Source of the DNA: Gossypium raimondii
Taxonomy: Eukaryota > Streptophyta > Magnoliopsida > Malvales > Malvaceae
Direction: 5' to 3'
NCBI RefSeq assembly: GCF_025698545.1
Contig: NC_068569.1
Location: 12,772,001-12,836,000, forward strand
Length of the DNA stretch: 64,000 nucleotides
A model generated the notes under the pieces. It had not been told where the DNA came from. It saw only the letters and a list, made by a program, of their open reading frames with translations, and did not search any database. Shown piece by piece: positions 13,024 to 25,690 of this stretch; position 1 is the stretch's first letter; the number at the start of each line of letters is the position of its first letter. The translations under genes were made by a program, and so were the position numbers.

Positions 13024-14308
13024 CTTTTATTTTTGGTAAATCCTACAATTGGACATACAATTTTCATAAGTTTTTATTTTGGATATTAAAAATAAAAAAA
13101 GTTGCAAATTGGCGCTGTCATTAACAACTGTATTCATTTTAGTTGTAACAGCCCAATTTTGGGCCTAGTCGGAACAGTAGTTTTGGGACCACAAATCTGA
13201 CGAGAATAAAATTTATTTTTATTATATTTTTATGGTCTACGATTTCACAAAATGATTTTACGAAAAGTTTGTTCGAAAATTTCGACGTTTGGGCACTCAA
13301 TTTAGTCAAAAGGACTAAATTGTAAAAAATGCTAAAGTTGAAATCTACATGTTAGAGGTGTCCAATTGTTATGAAATTTTAAATTGGAGGTCCTTATATG
13401 GTAATTAGACCATTGGTCAATTTGGTGGACAGTTAGGCATGTTTCCAAAGTTTTTCATTAAGGGTATATTGGTCATTTAGTTATTAAAATGAATTAAAAA
13501 CAAATTTAAAAGCCAATTTTTGTCCGTCTTCAACCCCTAGGCCGAAAATTGCATGGAGAAACCATGGCTAGGGTTTTTCAAGCATCCGAGTTCGATTGTA
13601 AGTTCGTTCTAGCCCTGTTTTTAATGATTTTTACGTTTTTGAAATCCTCGTAACAAGATTTACCTATTTTTACCATTATTTTGAACTAGGGTTTGTGTTT
13701 AAAAATTTACCCATGAATGATATGCATTTATTTTGATGTTTTATGGAATAATATGAATGTTTGGAGTGTGATGAATATCTTTTACTAAGTGATTCTCGAT
13801 GAAAATGCCTAAAAGGATTAATTTGTAAAAGTTATAAAATATGTCACAAGTGTGCGAATAAGGGAGAATTGTAGACTGCTATAGTTATGAAAATGGTTCA
13901 GCTAGGCCTAAAATGCAAGGAAATTGAATAAAAATTATTTTACGAGCCTAGGGGCAAAATTGTATTTTTGTGAAACTTTAGGGGCAAAAATGTAATTTTT
14001 CCAAAATATGATTTTTGGACTAAATTGAATAATTTGAGTGTTAAGTAAGTTAAATGTGTTATTATAAATCAAGAAAGACTAGAAATTGACTTTGATCAGT
14101 GAAAAAGAAAAGTGAGAAATTTCTCGGTTGAACCTCCAAAATAGAAAAGATACGAATGAAGTGACAATAATGATCACATGTGTAGCACGGGCTGTGTGAA
14201 AGCCACTATGTGAAAGAGATAGTAATGGTCACGTGTGTAGTACTATGTGTAGGCTACTACGTGTACCGGGTACCATTGATTATAAAGGTGGTTGTTGTGT
14301 GCTGATTC

Positions 14309-17300
14309 TGTAACAGCCCGAATTTGGGCTAGTCGGAATAGTAGTTTCGGGACCACAAATTCGATGAGAAAAAAATTATTTTCATTATATTTTTATGGTT
14401 TACGATTTCACAAAATGATTTCGTTAAAATTTCGTTCGAAAATTTTAACGTTTGGGCACTCAATTTAGTCAAAAGGACTAAATTGTAAAAAGTGAAAAAG
14501 TTGAGTTCTATATGTTAGAGGTGTCCAATTGTTATGAAATTTTAAATTGGATGTCTTTATATGGTAATTAGACCATTGGTTAAGTTGGTGGACAAAAATG
14601 GGTATGGTTAGGCATGTTTCTAAAGTTTTTCATTAAGGGCATTTTGGTCATTTAGTTATTAAAATGAATTAAAAACAAATTTAAAAGTCAATTTTTTTCC
14701 GTCTTCAACCCCTAGGCCGAAAATTGCATGGAGAAACCATGGCTAGGGTTTTTCAAGCTTCCAAGCTCGATTGTAAGTCTGTTCTATCCCCGTTTTTAAT
14801 GATTTTTACGTTTTTGAAATCCTCGTAACAAGATTTACCTATTTTTACCATTGTTTTGAACTAGGGTTTGTGTTTAAAAATTTACCCTTGAATGATATGC
14901 ATGTATTTTGATGTTTTATGGAAGAATATAAATGTTTGGAGTGTGATAAACGATTTGTACTAAGTAATTTTCGATGAAAATGACTAAAAGGATTAATTTG
15001 TAAAAGTTATGAAATATGTCACAAGTGTGTGAATAAGTGAGTATTGTGGACTGCTATAGTTATGAAAATGGTTCAGCTAGGCCTAAAATGCAAGGAAATT
15101 GAATAAAAATTATTTTATGAGCCTATGGGCAAAATTGTAATTTTGTGAAACTTTAGGGGCAAAAATGTAATTTTCCAAAGTATGATTTTTGGACTGGAAT
15201 GAATAGTGTGAAGGTTATATAAGTTAAATGTATTGTTATAAATCAAGAAAAACGAGAAATTGAAATTGATCGATAAAAAGAAAAGTGAGAAAAAGTGAAA
15301 AATTCTTGAATGAACATTTGGAATAAAAAGGGATACGAATGAAGTGACAGAAATGATCACATGTCTGACACGGATTGTGTGTAGGCCACTATGTAAAAGT
15401 GAAAGTAATGGTCACGTGTGTAGTACTATGTGCAGGCTACTACGTGTACCGGAATGATAGGTCGCATGTGTAGTACTATGTGCAGGCTATTATGTGTACT
15501 GGATAGTTTCGATCACGTGTGTAGTACTATGTGCAGGCTACTACGTGTATCAGATGGTCGTGGTCATATGTGTAGTACTATATGTAGGCTACTATGTGAA
15601 CCGAACATCATTGATTAGTAAGGTTGTTGCTATGTGCTGAATCCACCGAGTATCTGTTATTATTCCGAAGTGTTCATCAGGAAATTTACTAAGTATAATT
15701 GAATAATGAATATAGGTGTGGAATTGAATTGAATATCGACTTAGAAATGGAAAAGTGAATTTTGAATTGAATTGTGATTGAAAGTGAAAAAGTGAAATTA
15801 TGAAATAGTATATTTAGCAATAAAACAGTTTACACACCAAAAATGATGGAGATTGAATTAGAGGCTGAACAATATATGAAATTGAAGCTGAATGAGTCTA
15901 TTTTCACATAAAAGAAACAGAGCAAGCAAAAGAGTTATATATTTTGAGATATTTGAAGTTTAGTTAGACATAGTCAGAATGAGTTCGGAATCCCCTGTTT
16001 TGACTTTGGAAAATTGTAAAAAATGGTAAAAAAATAATTATGGGATAAATTTCATATGTTTAGAATACTTAGTGAATCTATTTTCAAGATAAAGAAACGG
16101 AAACAATATTTGAATTCTTTACAATGAGATAATTAATTTTAAGTGAAGAGAGATCAGAACTATCGAGCTGTGAAACAGGGGAACTTTAAAGAATAAACTG
16201 TACTATTTGGCTAAACCAAAAATTCTAAAAATATTATGTTAAGAAGATATGTGAACCTAGTTTTCGGGAAAATTTACGGATCTTAATTTGGAGTTCTGTA
16301 GCTTCAAGTAAAAATAATTTAGTGACTCTGACTCGAATAGACAGCTTTGAATATACATGTGAGTGAATAGTGAAATTGTAGTTAATGTTGTTTAAGTGTG
16401 TTATACACATTAAGGATGTGGAATGGAGAGGAGGAGGAGGAAAATTGGAAGAACATATGAATGATTTGTGTATAATTAGCCATATGCTCGATTATAATCG
16501 ATAAACGATTGAAAAGAAATGATGTTTATAATTGTGCATTATTAGTTATAGTTAAAGTTCATGTGAGAAAATAAAGTTGCATAGTATGTGTATGTGGTAT
16601 ACTTGGCATATGATTTGGCATGTAGCAATGTCAGTAATGGTTTATGAATTAACTTATGTTGATAAGTTTGATACAAAAATAAATGTGGTGCTTATCCATG
16701 CTTATAATGCTTATACTATATGTTTATTTGGCTAGCATATGTTTGGTGTGTATGCTTAGGCTTTGGCCAAGTTGTGGCTGAATTATGCCACATTAAATTT
16801 ATAAAATTATGCATTGAGATGGTAAATGTCTGGATGGAAATATGCTTGTGATCATAAAAGGGTGGTAATGTTTAAAGTTTGTAATCTTTATTAAGATGAT
16901 TTATCATGTGGTTAGTCTTCAAAAAGACTAGCTTGCAACTATGGTTGAGTGTAATGTTTGTATCTTGTGTGATATGCATAGGAAACGGGAGTGGAAAGGA
17001 AATGAAATACTAGGTTCGTGCTTGAAGTGTAAAATGATGCAAAAAGGGGACGTTAAGTTAAACGATAAATATGTATTAGTATTGAACTTAATAAAATTGA
17101 ATTGTACGTGAATTAAATGGAAATTGCAAATGATATGATTTGAATTAAATGAATTATTATGGTATTGAAATGTATATTGGATTGAGAAATTGAATTGAAT
17201 CGTGAACATGAGAATCATGAATTAAATGAAATGGAAATGAAGTATTGAATTGCATGAGTATGCAATGGGTCTCAGAAGCCCTATTTGTTACAAATATAGT

Positions 17301-17518
17301 ATTTTGAAGTTATATCGTGAAGATTTATAAAAGCATGTTAAAATTTTGAAGAGTTTAAATTTGAATGAAATTTCATAACTCGGTTTAACATGTTTATAAG
17401 TGTATTTGTTCTGGTAATGCCTCGTACCCTATTCCGGCGTCGAATACGGGTAAGGGGTGTTACAATGTGACATCGCCAAATTCGGTCATAACATTTAGAC
17501 CGGATTAGGGGTGTTACA
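14309..17518 (+). mobile_element. Solo LTR A2, inserted in A1
   Basis: It starts tgtaacagcccgaatttggg at 14309 and ends gattaggggtgttaca at 17518. The TSD gattc is exact (14304-14308 and 17519-17523). Length is 3210 bases. The first 1.1 kb is highly similar to 13144-14308, showing close kinship to the host LTR. A first possible end (ggtaaggggtgttaca) occurs at 17464, but the TSD shows that the inserted copy ended 54 bases later. It contains a minisatellite at about 15395-15610 and no ORF of note. Confidence 0.92.
15395..15610 (+). repeat. Minisatellite inside LTR A2
   Basis: There are about four imperfect units of roughly 50 bases, each carrying tgtgtagtactatgtgcagg followed by ctactacgtgtac. 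A single related unit occurs in A1 at about 14230-14272. It causes a short open frame rich in Cys and Met that is not a gene. Confidence 0.8.
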
Positions 17519-17522
17519 GATT

Positions 17523-17660
17523 CCACCAGGTATCATTGATTATAAAGGTGGTTGCTGTGTGCTGATTCCACCGGGTACTATTGATTATGAAGGTGGTTGC
17601 TATGTGCTGATTCCACTGAGTATCATTGACTATAAGGGTGGTGCTATGTGCTGATCCACC
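17523..17660 (+). repeat. Minisatellite inside LTR A1 at the A2 insertion site
   Basis: Three units of about 46-48 bases carry ccaccaggtatcattgatta and tgctatgtgctgattc. A further unit lies left of A2 at about 14263-14308, so A2 inserted within the array. Confidence 0.8.
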
Positions 17661-20089
17661 GTGTATCTGTTATTATTCCAAAGTGTTCATCGGGAAATTG
17701 ACTAAGTGAAAATACATGAGATCAAGTAAAGACTAATTGTAATTGAATATGACTATGCGATGAATGATTGCAGGTATAACTGTGAAAATTTATGAACAAT
17801 GTGCTCGATATTTGATCAAACCATCGGTAAGATGCAATGGAGTAAGTGAAATTATGAAAGAGTAAATTTAGCAACAAAACAGTTTTGGACAACAGCAGTT
17901 GTATGAATTTGAAAAATCACCAAAAATGTTGGAAATCAAATTAGAGAGTGAATAAGATATGAAATTAAAGCTGAATGAGTCTATTTTCACATAAAAGAGA
18001 CAGAGTAAGCAAACAAATTTTATATTATGAGATATTTGAAATTTAGTGAGATAGGGCTAGAATGATTTCGGAATCCCCTGTTCTGACTTTGGAAAATCAT
18101 TAAAAATTTTACAAAAATAATTATGGGATAAAATTTATATGTTTAGAATTCTAAATGAGTATATTTTCAAAAGAAACAAATGAGAACATTATCCGAATTC
18201 TATACTATGAAATAACTAATTTTTAGTGAAGAAAGGTCAGAACTGTCGAGCAATGAAATAGAGGAATTTTAAAGAATAAACTGTACTTATTGGATAAGCA
18301 AAAAATTATGAAAATTTTATGGTAAGAAGATATATGAGTCTGGTTTTAGGGAAAATTAACGGATCTTAATTTGGAGCTCGTTAGCTCGAGATATAAATAA
18401 ATTAGTGACTCTGGCTCAGACAGACAGTTTGAATTTACATATAGGAAAATAGTGAAAGTATGAATAATGTTGTTTAAGTGTGTTATACACATTAAGGATG
18501 TGGAATGGAGAGGAGGAGGAGGAAAATTGAGAAATATATGAATGATTTGTGTATAATTGGTAATATGCTCGATTATAATTGATAAACGATGAAATAAAAA
18601 TGATGCTTATATTTGCGCATTATTGGTCATGATTTAAGCTCATGTGGGAAAATAAAGTTTCATAATATGTGTGTATGGTATATTTGGAATATGATTTAGC
18701 TTGAAGTAATGTGTTGAATGGTTTATGAATTAACACATGTTGGTAAGTTTGATGCATTAATAAATGTTGTGCTCATCCATGCTCATAATGTTTATGCTAT
18801 ATGTTTATTTGGTTAACATATTTGATGTACATGCTTAGGCTTTGACCAAGTTGTGGCTAGATTATGCCACGTTAAACTTATGAGTTATACATTGAAATGG
18901 TAAATGCCTAAATGGAAATATGCTTGTGATCATGACAGGGGTGGTAAGGTTTAAATAATGTAATCTCTAGTGAAATTGTAACACCCCTAACCTGTATCCA
19001 TCGCTGAATTAGGGTTACGAGGCATTACTGAACAAAACACAACCATCTCAAAATCAATACATATATATTATACATATACATATACATTAAATATGCAAAA
19101 TGTTAAACTTCTCTTCTAACCATTTTTAATAAACAAAGACATTATAATCCAACTAGTAAAGATATTACAAACTAGCAAATCTATAAGGAAATAAACCATT
19201 TTAGTATGGCTATTATATTCATATACAATACAACAAAGTACGACCTTCAAAACATTTATCTAGTCTGTACATGCCATAGTTAGAATTTAAATATTTTAAA
19301 TACCGAGACAATAGATAAGATGATAAACTCGCTGACGATCCCTGAGCTTGAAGCTTGATTTGATTTTTTTTTATCTATAAACAGATAGACGTAAACAAAC
19401 AAAGTAAGCTTATATAGCTTAGTAAGTCTATAGCATAACTAAAATATATATAAAAGAAGAATAATATAAATTCATAATTAAACTTATTGAAATCGCAAAT
19501 ACGACATATATTACTATTTGAATATTTGTTACTCATAATCATCTTATTTATAATCAAATATATGTACTGTAGAATGCTTACCAATGAATATATAAATATG
19601 TATATACAATATGCATAACAATTGTATATTTAAATACTAATCAAAAACTTACAACCGAATACTTTTATGTATCATTTACATATAAACAAATGCATACATC
19701 ATTATCAAATACCTAAAACCGAATGCATATACACTTCATATGTGTGTAACCGAACGCATATTTATGTACTTAACAAATTCTATAACCGAATATATATATA
19801 TATATACATACACATCAAACGAATATAACCAAATACATTTATACTTCCCAAAATGCATATATAGATTTCTCACATACATCTATCTGAATGCTAATATACC
19901 TAACAATTTCAGAAAAATTTAATATATATATATATATATATATATAAATCCATACTCATCAAATACATATAAACTAATGTTTATATGCTCATCAAACACA
20001 ATGACCAAATGTATATGCATATTCTATAAATCCATATGACTAAATCATACACATATTCGATACATGTAAACACATGATATGAATAGATT

Positions 20090-20325
20090 CACCGGCACAA
20101 AACCTGCTAGGCTTAAGGCCTGATTCAATACACTGGCACTTAGCCTGCTAGACATAAAGTTTGAAATGTTTCACCGGCGTCAAGCCTGCTAGACTTAAAG
20201 TCTGAAATGTTTCATCGGCATCAAGCCTGCTAGACTTAAAGTCTGAAATGTTTCACCGGCGACAAGCCTGCTAGACTTAAAGTCTGAAACATATCACTGG
20301 CATCAAGCCTGCTAGGCACCGAGCT
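20090..20325 (-). repeat. Minisatellite inside LTR A3
   Basis: About six units of 38-42 bases carry tcaccggcgtcaagcctgct followed by agacttaaagtctgaaatg. It contrasts in GC content with the AT-rich LTR around it. Confidence 0.88.
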
Positions 20326-20999
20326 TGAACACTCAATTTATATAAATACAAATCACTTTAAAAATGTATATGTATATAAGATTCCATGCATAAAAATTTA
20401 GCTCAATATATACAAATTATACCTTTAAACCACATAAGTATATAAAGTTCAGATATTGAATCCACTCAATAACCTAATTATACATATGATCATATACGAT
20501 ATATAACTTAATACATTAAGGCCTACTATTAATATCATACATTCAACATCTTATAGTAATCCAAGCTAACAATTTTGTACCTTCAACTCCATTCAAAAGC
20601 TTCACATGAATATAATTACATAATTGAATCTCACATAAACTTATATAATTATCATACCTAAATTCAATACATAAACATGTACATATATAAGTTTGTATAT
20701 ATTCGAGTCTCATACATACTTTATATAATAGTCATACCTAAATTTAACACAAAAACATATTCAATTATATTTGTATTTCGAACTTCATATAAACTTATAT
20801 AAAAATTATACCCAAACTCAATACAAAAACATATACATGTAAATATATATTTATGTGCTCATTCAATTCTATCATATACATATAAATGTCAACTCACATG
20901 TACATACCATTTCAAAACTACTTATGCAAATATAACATATATATTTTAATCAATCCAATAGTTTGTACATATATGTACTTACATATATATATACATTCA

Positions 21000-21003
<4 letters not shown>

Positions 21004-21037
<34 letters not shown>
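21004..21037. repeat. (AT)n microsatellite
   Basis: An uninterrupted TA dinucleotide run of 34 bases lies within LTR A3. Shorter AT runs lie at about 19922-19946 and 21233-21260. Confidence 0.95.
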
Positions 21038-21038
<1 letters not shown>

Positions 21039-23412
21039 TATACATACCTTTCGATTAATAACCAAGAATTTATACATAAGCCATATTCATTCTTCAACTA
21101 AATTAAGAGCTTACATATATGTGTATACATATATGTATATTCAACATTAATCATATATTTATATATATACATATCATTTTTACTTTGTTAAATTCAAGCT
21201 ATATACTTTTAATTTGAGCTCATCCAAATACAATATATATATGTATATATATATATATATTAATTAATAACATTAAATTGCTAGTTGACTTACCTCGGAC
21301 GGTGAAAAATCGAAACCGGACGATTATTTGACGATTTTAGCTTTCCCCCGATCTAACTCCAATTTCTTTGGTTCATGATCTAAATATATCCAGAATGAGC
21401 TAATTTAAATATTACAACATTCAATTTAATCCAAAAACACATAAATAGGAAAATTACTATTTTGCCCCTAATATTTTACACTTTTTGCAATTTAATCCCA
21501 ATTGCATAAAACACAATTTACACAAAATCTCACAACAACATAGCTAGGCCGAATCTTCCTTGTATTCATACAAGTCCATGCATTTCATTTATTTTTCATT
21601 TTAGTCCCTCAAAATTTTATTTTTTTAATTTAGCCCTAATTACTCAAATTTACCAAAAATTCAAAGACAAAACATGTTAATCTAACACATATATTTCATA
21701 ATCCATCATCAAACATCATAGAACACAATTATTCATTAATGGCATAACTCAAAATATTCATCAAAATCAAAAATTCTAGCATGGGTCGGATAGTATTCGA
21801 AGCAACGATCTCAAAAATATAAAAATTATCAAAAACCGAGCTAGAACTCACCTTGAATCAAGCTCAACAATGGCCGAATACCCTAGCTTTGTTTCTTTGT
21901 TTTCTTTTGTTTTGTTTCGTGATGAAGATGAAGGGAAAAAAATGATAATGGCTTTTTTTAATGTTTATTATAACATAATAATATATTATACCTTATTATA
22001 ACATATATATTATATTAATAATATAAGAAAACCATATATATCACCTAATGCCGTCCACTAACTTGGAAAATGGCTTAATTGCCACATAGAACCTCCAATT
22101 TATAAAGACAAAAACAATTAAGCACTTTCATATTTAACCCTCAAATTTTCACTTTACGCGATTTAGCCATTTTCTCAAATTAAGCATACAAACAGTAAAA
22201 TTATTTCACGAAACTTTCACATATATAATTTCACACATATTTAACACAGAAAATAATATTAAAATATTTTTAGACTCGGATTCATGGTCTCAAAATCACT
22301 TTGTCCGATTAGGGTCAAAATTGGGCTGTTACAGAAATGGTTTATCATGTGGTTAGTTCCAAAAAGAATTATGCTTAAATGCACTAGCTTGCTACTATGG
22401 TTGAACAATATGTTTATGTCTTATGTGATATGCATAGGAAACGGGTGTGGAAAGGTAATGAAATAGTAATTTCATAGTTGAAGTGAAAAATGGCGAAAAA
22501 GGGGATGATGAGTTGAATTGATGTTGTTATTTAAGATAAAGTGATATTTTCATTGCAAAATTGAGAATTTCATAAATGTGTTAATGAATGGTATAATCGA
22601 AAAACGTTGAGTTAAATGGTAAATACGTATTAGTATTGAACTTACTAATATTGATTGTACGTGAATTAAATGGAAATTGCTAGTGATATGATTTGAATTG
22701 TGAGCAGGAGAAATTGTGAACTGAATAAAATAGAAATGAAGCATTGAATTGCATGGGTATGTATCGGGTCTCGTAGGCCTTATTTATTATGAATATAATA
22801 TTTTGAGGGTATATTGTGAAGAATTATAAAAGCATGTTAAAAAAAAATTTGAAAGTTTTAATTTACATGAAATTTTATAATACGGTTAAATATGTTTACA
22901 AGCGTTTGTGTTCTGGTAATGCCTCGTACCCTATTCTGGTATCGAATACGGGTAAGAGGTGTTACATTAGTCACCAAATTTTAATAAGTTTTCATTTTGG
23001 TCACCCCGTTAATTCAATGTTATTATTCACTCATTTTAGTCACCCAGCTTTAATAAATTTTCATTTTGGTCAATCATTTACTTTTTAAAATTTTATTTTA
23101 TTTTATTAATTCCTTATAAAACTTAGGTAATTTTATTAATCCTAAAAGGAAAAATAAAAAATAAAATTAATTTTTAAAAAGATAAAATGAGTGACTAAAA
23201 TGCCAACGCATTAAAGTTGGGTAACTAAAATGAGTGTATAGTAACATAGAATTAAGGTCAGATGATCAAAATAAAAATTTATTAAAGTTGGATGACTAAA
23301 ATGGAAACGGTTGTTAATAGCAGTGCCTAATTAGTAATTTTTTATTTTTCTGCCCAAAATGAAAACTTATAAAAGTTGGATGGTCAAATGTGTAGTTTAC
23401 CCTTTTATTTTT

Positions 23413-23925
23413 TTAATTATCAGAGAAAGGTATAAAAGAACCCATACAAGGGAAGCCCATTATGGGAAAATACCGTAAATTTTTACAAATGAAAGTGTCA
23501 GCTAAATACATCAGATAATAAAATTTAATAATTTTGTAGAGCTTAACTAATATATTAATTACCTTAAAAAGTTAATAAATTAAAAAATATTTGGTACGAC
23601 ATCAGTGGAGTTTTAAATTTTATAAAATTATATTAAAAGAATATTTTAAAAAATATGACAATTTATTAAGATGACTTGTGGAATAAACTAATATAGTAAA
23701 TACTAACTCATATGTTTATTAATAACTTCTAAAAATTTTAAAAAATATTTGATACATTATTAATGGAGTTTTAAATTCTACAAACAGAGTTAGAGAGTCG
23801 ATAAATATTCTATAGGGTTATAATAAATTATTAAAAATATATATTTTAAAAATAAACGCATGTAAAAAATTTAATGTTGCATGTATAATAAAATTTTAAT
23901 GTTGCATGTGTAATAATAACACATG
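23413..23925. other. AT-rich DNA between the nest and the next LTR
   Basis: There is no gene. The sequence contains loosely repeated phrases (aatttaaaaaatatttgata and gttttaaattctac near 23590-23620 and 23740-23780), probably a decayed local repeat. Confidence 0.4.
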
Positions 23926-24490
23926 AAATATGTAATAGTCCTTTTTAGTAGTGTCGGAAACAATGGTTTCAGGCCACCAAATTCGACAAGTAAGTTCATA
24001 AATATTATTATTTAATATTTACGAGTCAAATGTGATTTTTAAAAGGGTTTTTGATTTGATAATTTATGTTATATAAGTGATTTATTAAGTTCAAGTGGTT
24101 TTAGAAAATAAGGTATCGAAACCTTGTTTTTATAAACTGAGCCGTAAATATTTTTATAAATATTTACAGAGCGTCATTATGGTGATATTAAAGTTTCGTT
24201 AAGAAATTTTAACATTTTGATAGTTAATTAATTAAAAAGAATCATATTTAAAGAAAAGTGCATTCCCGGGACTCCGTTCCCGTAAATCGGACTACGAAGC
24301 CAGTTGTGTAGTTAATTAGGTTTCGGTTAAGTGAATTTACTTGAATTAAAAGTAAATTAGGTATAAAGATTAAAAAGATTAAAGAAGCAATTATGCCATT
24401 GTTTCTTTATGGGACGGCATAAGATAGATTTTCCTTGTGAAATCATTATAAAACTTTAAGTTAATAATATTTACTTAAGTATTAAGTATA

Positions 24491-24535
24491 TATTATATTA
24501 TATTATATTATATTATATTATATTATATTATATTA
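24491..24535. repeat. (TATTA)9 microsatellite
   Basis: Nine perfect tatta units lie inside LTR B1. It is followed by A-rich imperfect repeats to about 24640. Confidence 0.95.
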
Positions 24536-25509
24536 TAATAAAACAAAACAATATAATAATGTATAATAAAACAAATAAATGAAAGAAAAGAAATAGAAAG
24601 TGAAACGAAACAGAAGGAAAAAGAAAGAAAAGAAAGAAAGGCTAAGGGTTTCAATTGTTCAAAGCTCAATTGGTTAGTCAATTTAGTCCCTTTTTTCTTT
24701 TAATTTTTATGTTTTTGGAATTCGGTATTAAATACTATCCGACCCATGTCAAAATTTTAGAAATTATTGAGTTTTAAGTGTTGTCTATGTTGAATAATTT
24801 TAGTATTAGGGATTAAATTGATAGATTTTAAGTTAGAAGTGAAAAGGATTGAATTGTAGAATAAATTTTAAATTTTGAGTAATAGGGATTAAATTGTGAA
24901 AAATTAAAATTTATGGATTTAAGTGAAATTAGAGAGTTAAATCTAGTTTAAAGTGGAAATTGAATGAAAATATAGAATTGATTGTGAAGAAATAAAATTA
25001 GCCTCGGTTTAGGGACTAAATTGGAATTTAGACAAATATTGAGTAAAAATTGAAATATGCAATATGAAATTGAATTGTATTGTATTGATGAATTTTAATT
25101 GTTTTAATTCCGTAGCTAACGTCGTACCAGAATCCTGAATTAAAAAGGGGAAAGATAAAGTCGACGTAGAATAGCTCGGAATTTCTGATTTGTATTTCTA
25201 TAATCCAAATCTAATTATTAATTATTGTATTTTGATTTAATGTTTATGGTAAGTGGTTGAGGTGAGTATTTGGTATTTTTATATTGAATTGAATTAAAGT
25301 TGATGGAAATTGATTGAATTGGTATATATATATATATTATGATTGTATTGATTATTTGATTTGAATTGAATTTATGGGATTATATGAAAAATTGATATTG
25401 GTTATTGCTTGTTTTTGAAACGTCAAATTTAAACCCTATTAACTGTATCGAGCTGAGTCGGATATAGATGGCATGCCATAGGATTGGAAGAGTTCAGGGA
25501 TTTCTTCGA

Positions 25510-25690
25510 CTTCGAGTCGATGAGACACTAGGTGTCAATTTACTATACTTTGGATTAATTCAATGAGGCACTGGGTGTCAATTTATTTCGGTTTAACCGA
25601 TGAGACACTGGGTGTCAATTTATTACTTCGAATTATCTAATGAGGCACTGGGTGCTAAACTGGTGTGTTTTGGTTAGATTCATGTATCCG
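25510..25690 (+). repeat. Minisatellite inside LTR B1
   Basis: Four units of about 42-46 bases contain gatgagacactgggtgtcaa or close variants. The reverse-complement counterpart lies in LTR B2 at about 51095-51240. Confidence 0.88.

Larger units (their letters stand above)
18977..22333 (-). mobile_element. Solo LTR A3, reverse orientation, inserted in A1
   Basis: On the plus strand it starts tgtaacacccctaacctgta (the complement of an LTR right end) and ends aattgggctgttaca (the complement of an LTR left end). The TSD gaaat is exact (18972-18976 and 22334-22338). Length is 3357 bases. It is a diverged relative of A1 and A2, with matching termini but largely different interior. It carries AT microsatellites and a minisatellite, and no retrotransposon coding sequence. 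Confidence 0.92.
13144..22966 (+). mobile_element. Solo LTR A1, family A, containing two nested LTRs
   Basis: It starts tgtaacagcccaattttggg at 13144 and ends ggtaagaggtgttaca at 22966. The five bases ttagt flank it (13139-13143 and 22967-22971), an exact TSD. Removing the two nested insertions leaves about 3.25 kb, matching the sizes of the two inserted relatives, so it is one complete LTR with no internal domain. A solo LTR normally arises by recombination between the two LTRs of a retrotransposon. No pol or gag is present. Orientation is given by analogy with the gypsy element at 44084-50509. Confidence 0.92.
13035..23401. mobile_element. MULE-like fold-back MITE, split by a nested LTR
   Basis: The element begins ggtaaatcctaca and ends tgtagtttacc. 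Its remaining parts (13035-13143 and 22967-23401) total about 540 bases. Long inverted arms are visible: attaacaactgtattcattttagt on the left matches the complement of the right side near 23290-23325, and cattttagtcacccagctttaata matches the complement of 23205-23235. The 11-base sequence cttttattttt directly flanks both ends (13024-13034 and 23402-23412), a TSD length typical of Mutator-like elements (9-11). There is no coding capacity. The solo LTR at 13144-22966 sits inside the left arm. Confidence 0.85.

Noticed and set aside
15430-15618. ORF with repeated Cys/Met pattern that looks like a repeat protein
   Set aside because: It is the translation of the minisatellite inside LTR A2.
17449-17464. 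End of LTR A2 at 17464
   Set aside because: The exact TSD gattc adjoins 17518, so the inserted copy ended there.
20090-20325. Regular GC-richer repeats resembling a CRISPR array
   Set aside because: Units are adjacent without unique spacers and lie inside a plant LTR; it is a minisatellite.
19375-21101. Several Ile/Tyr-rich ORFs (for example 19740-19922 and 20886-21101)
   Set aside because: They are translations of AT microsatellite-rich LTR A3 sequence.
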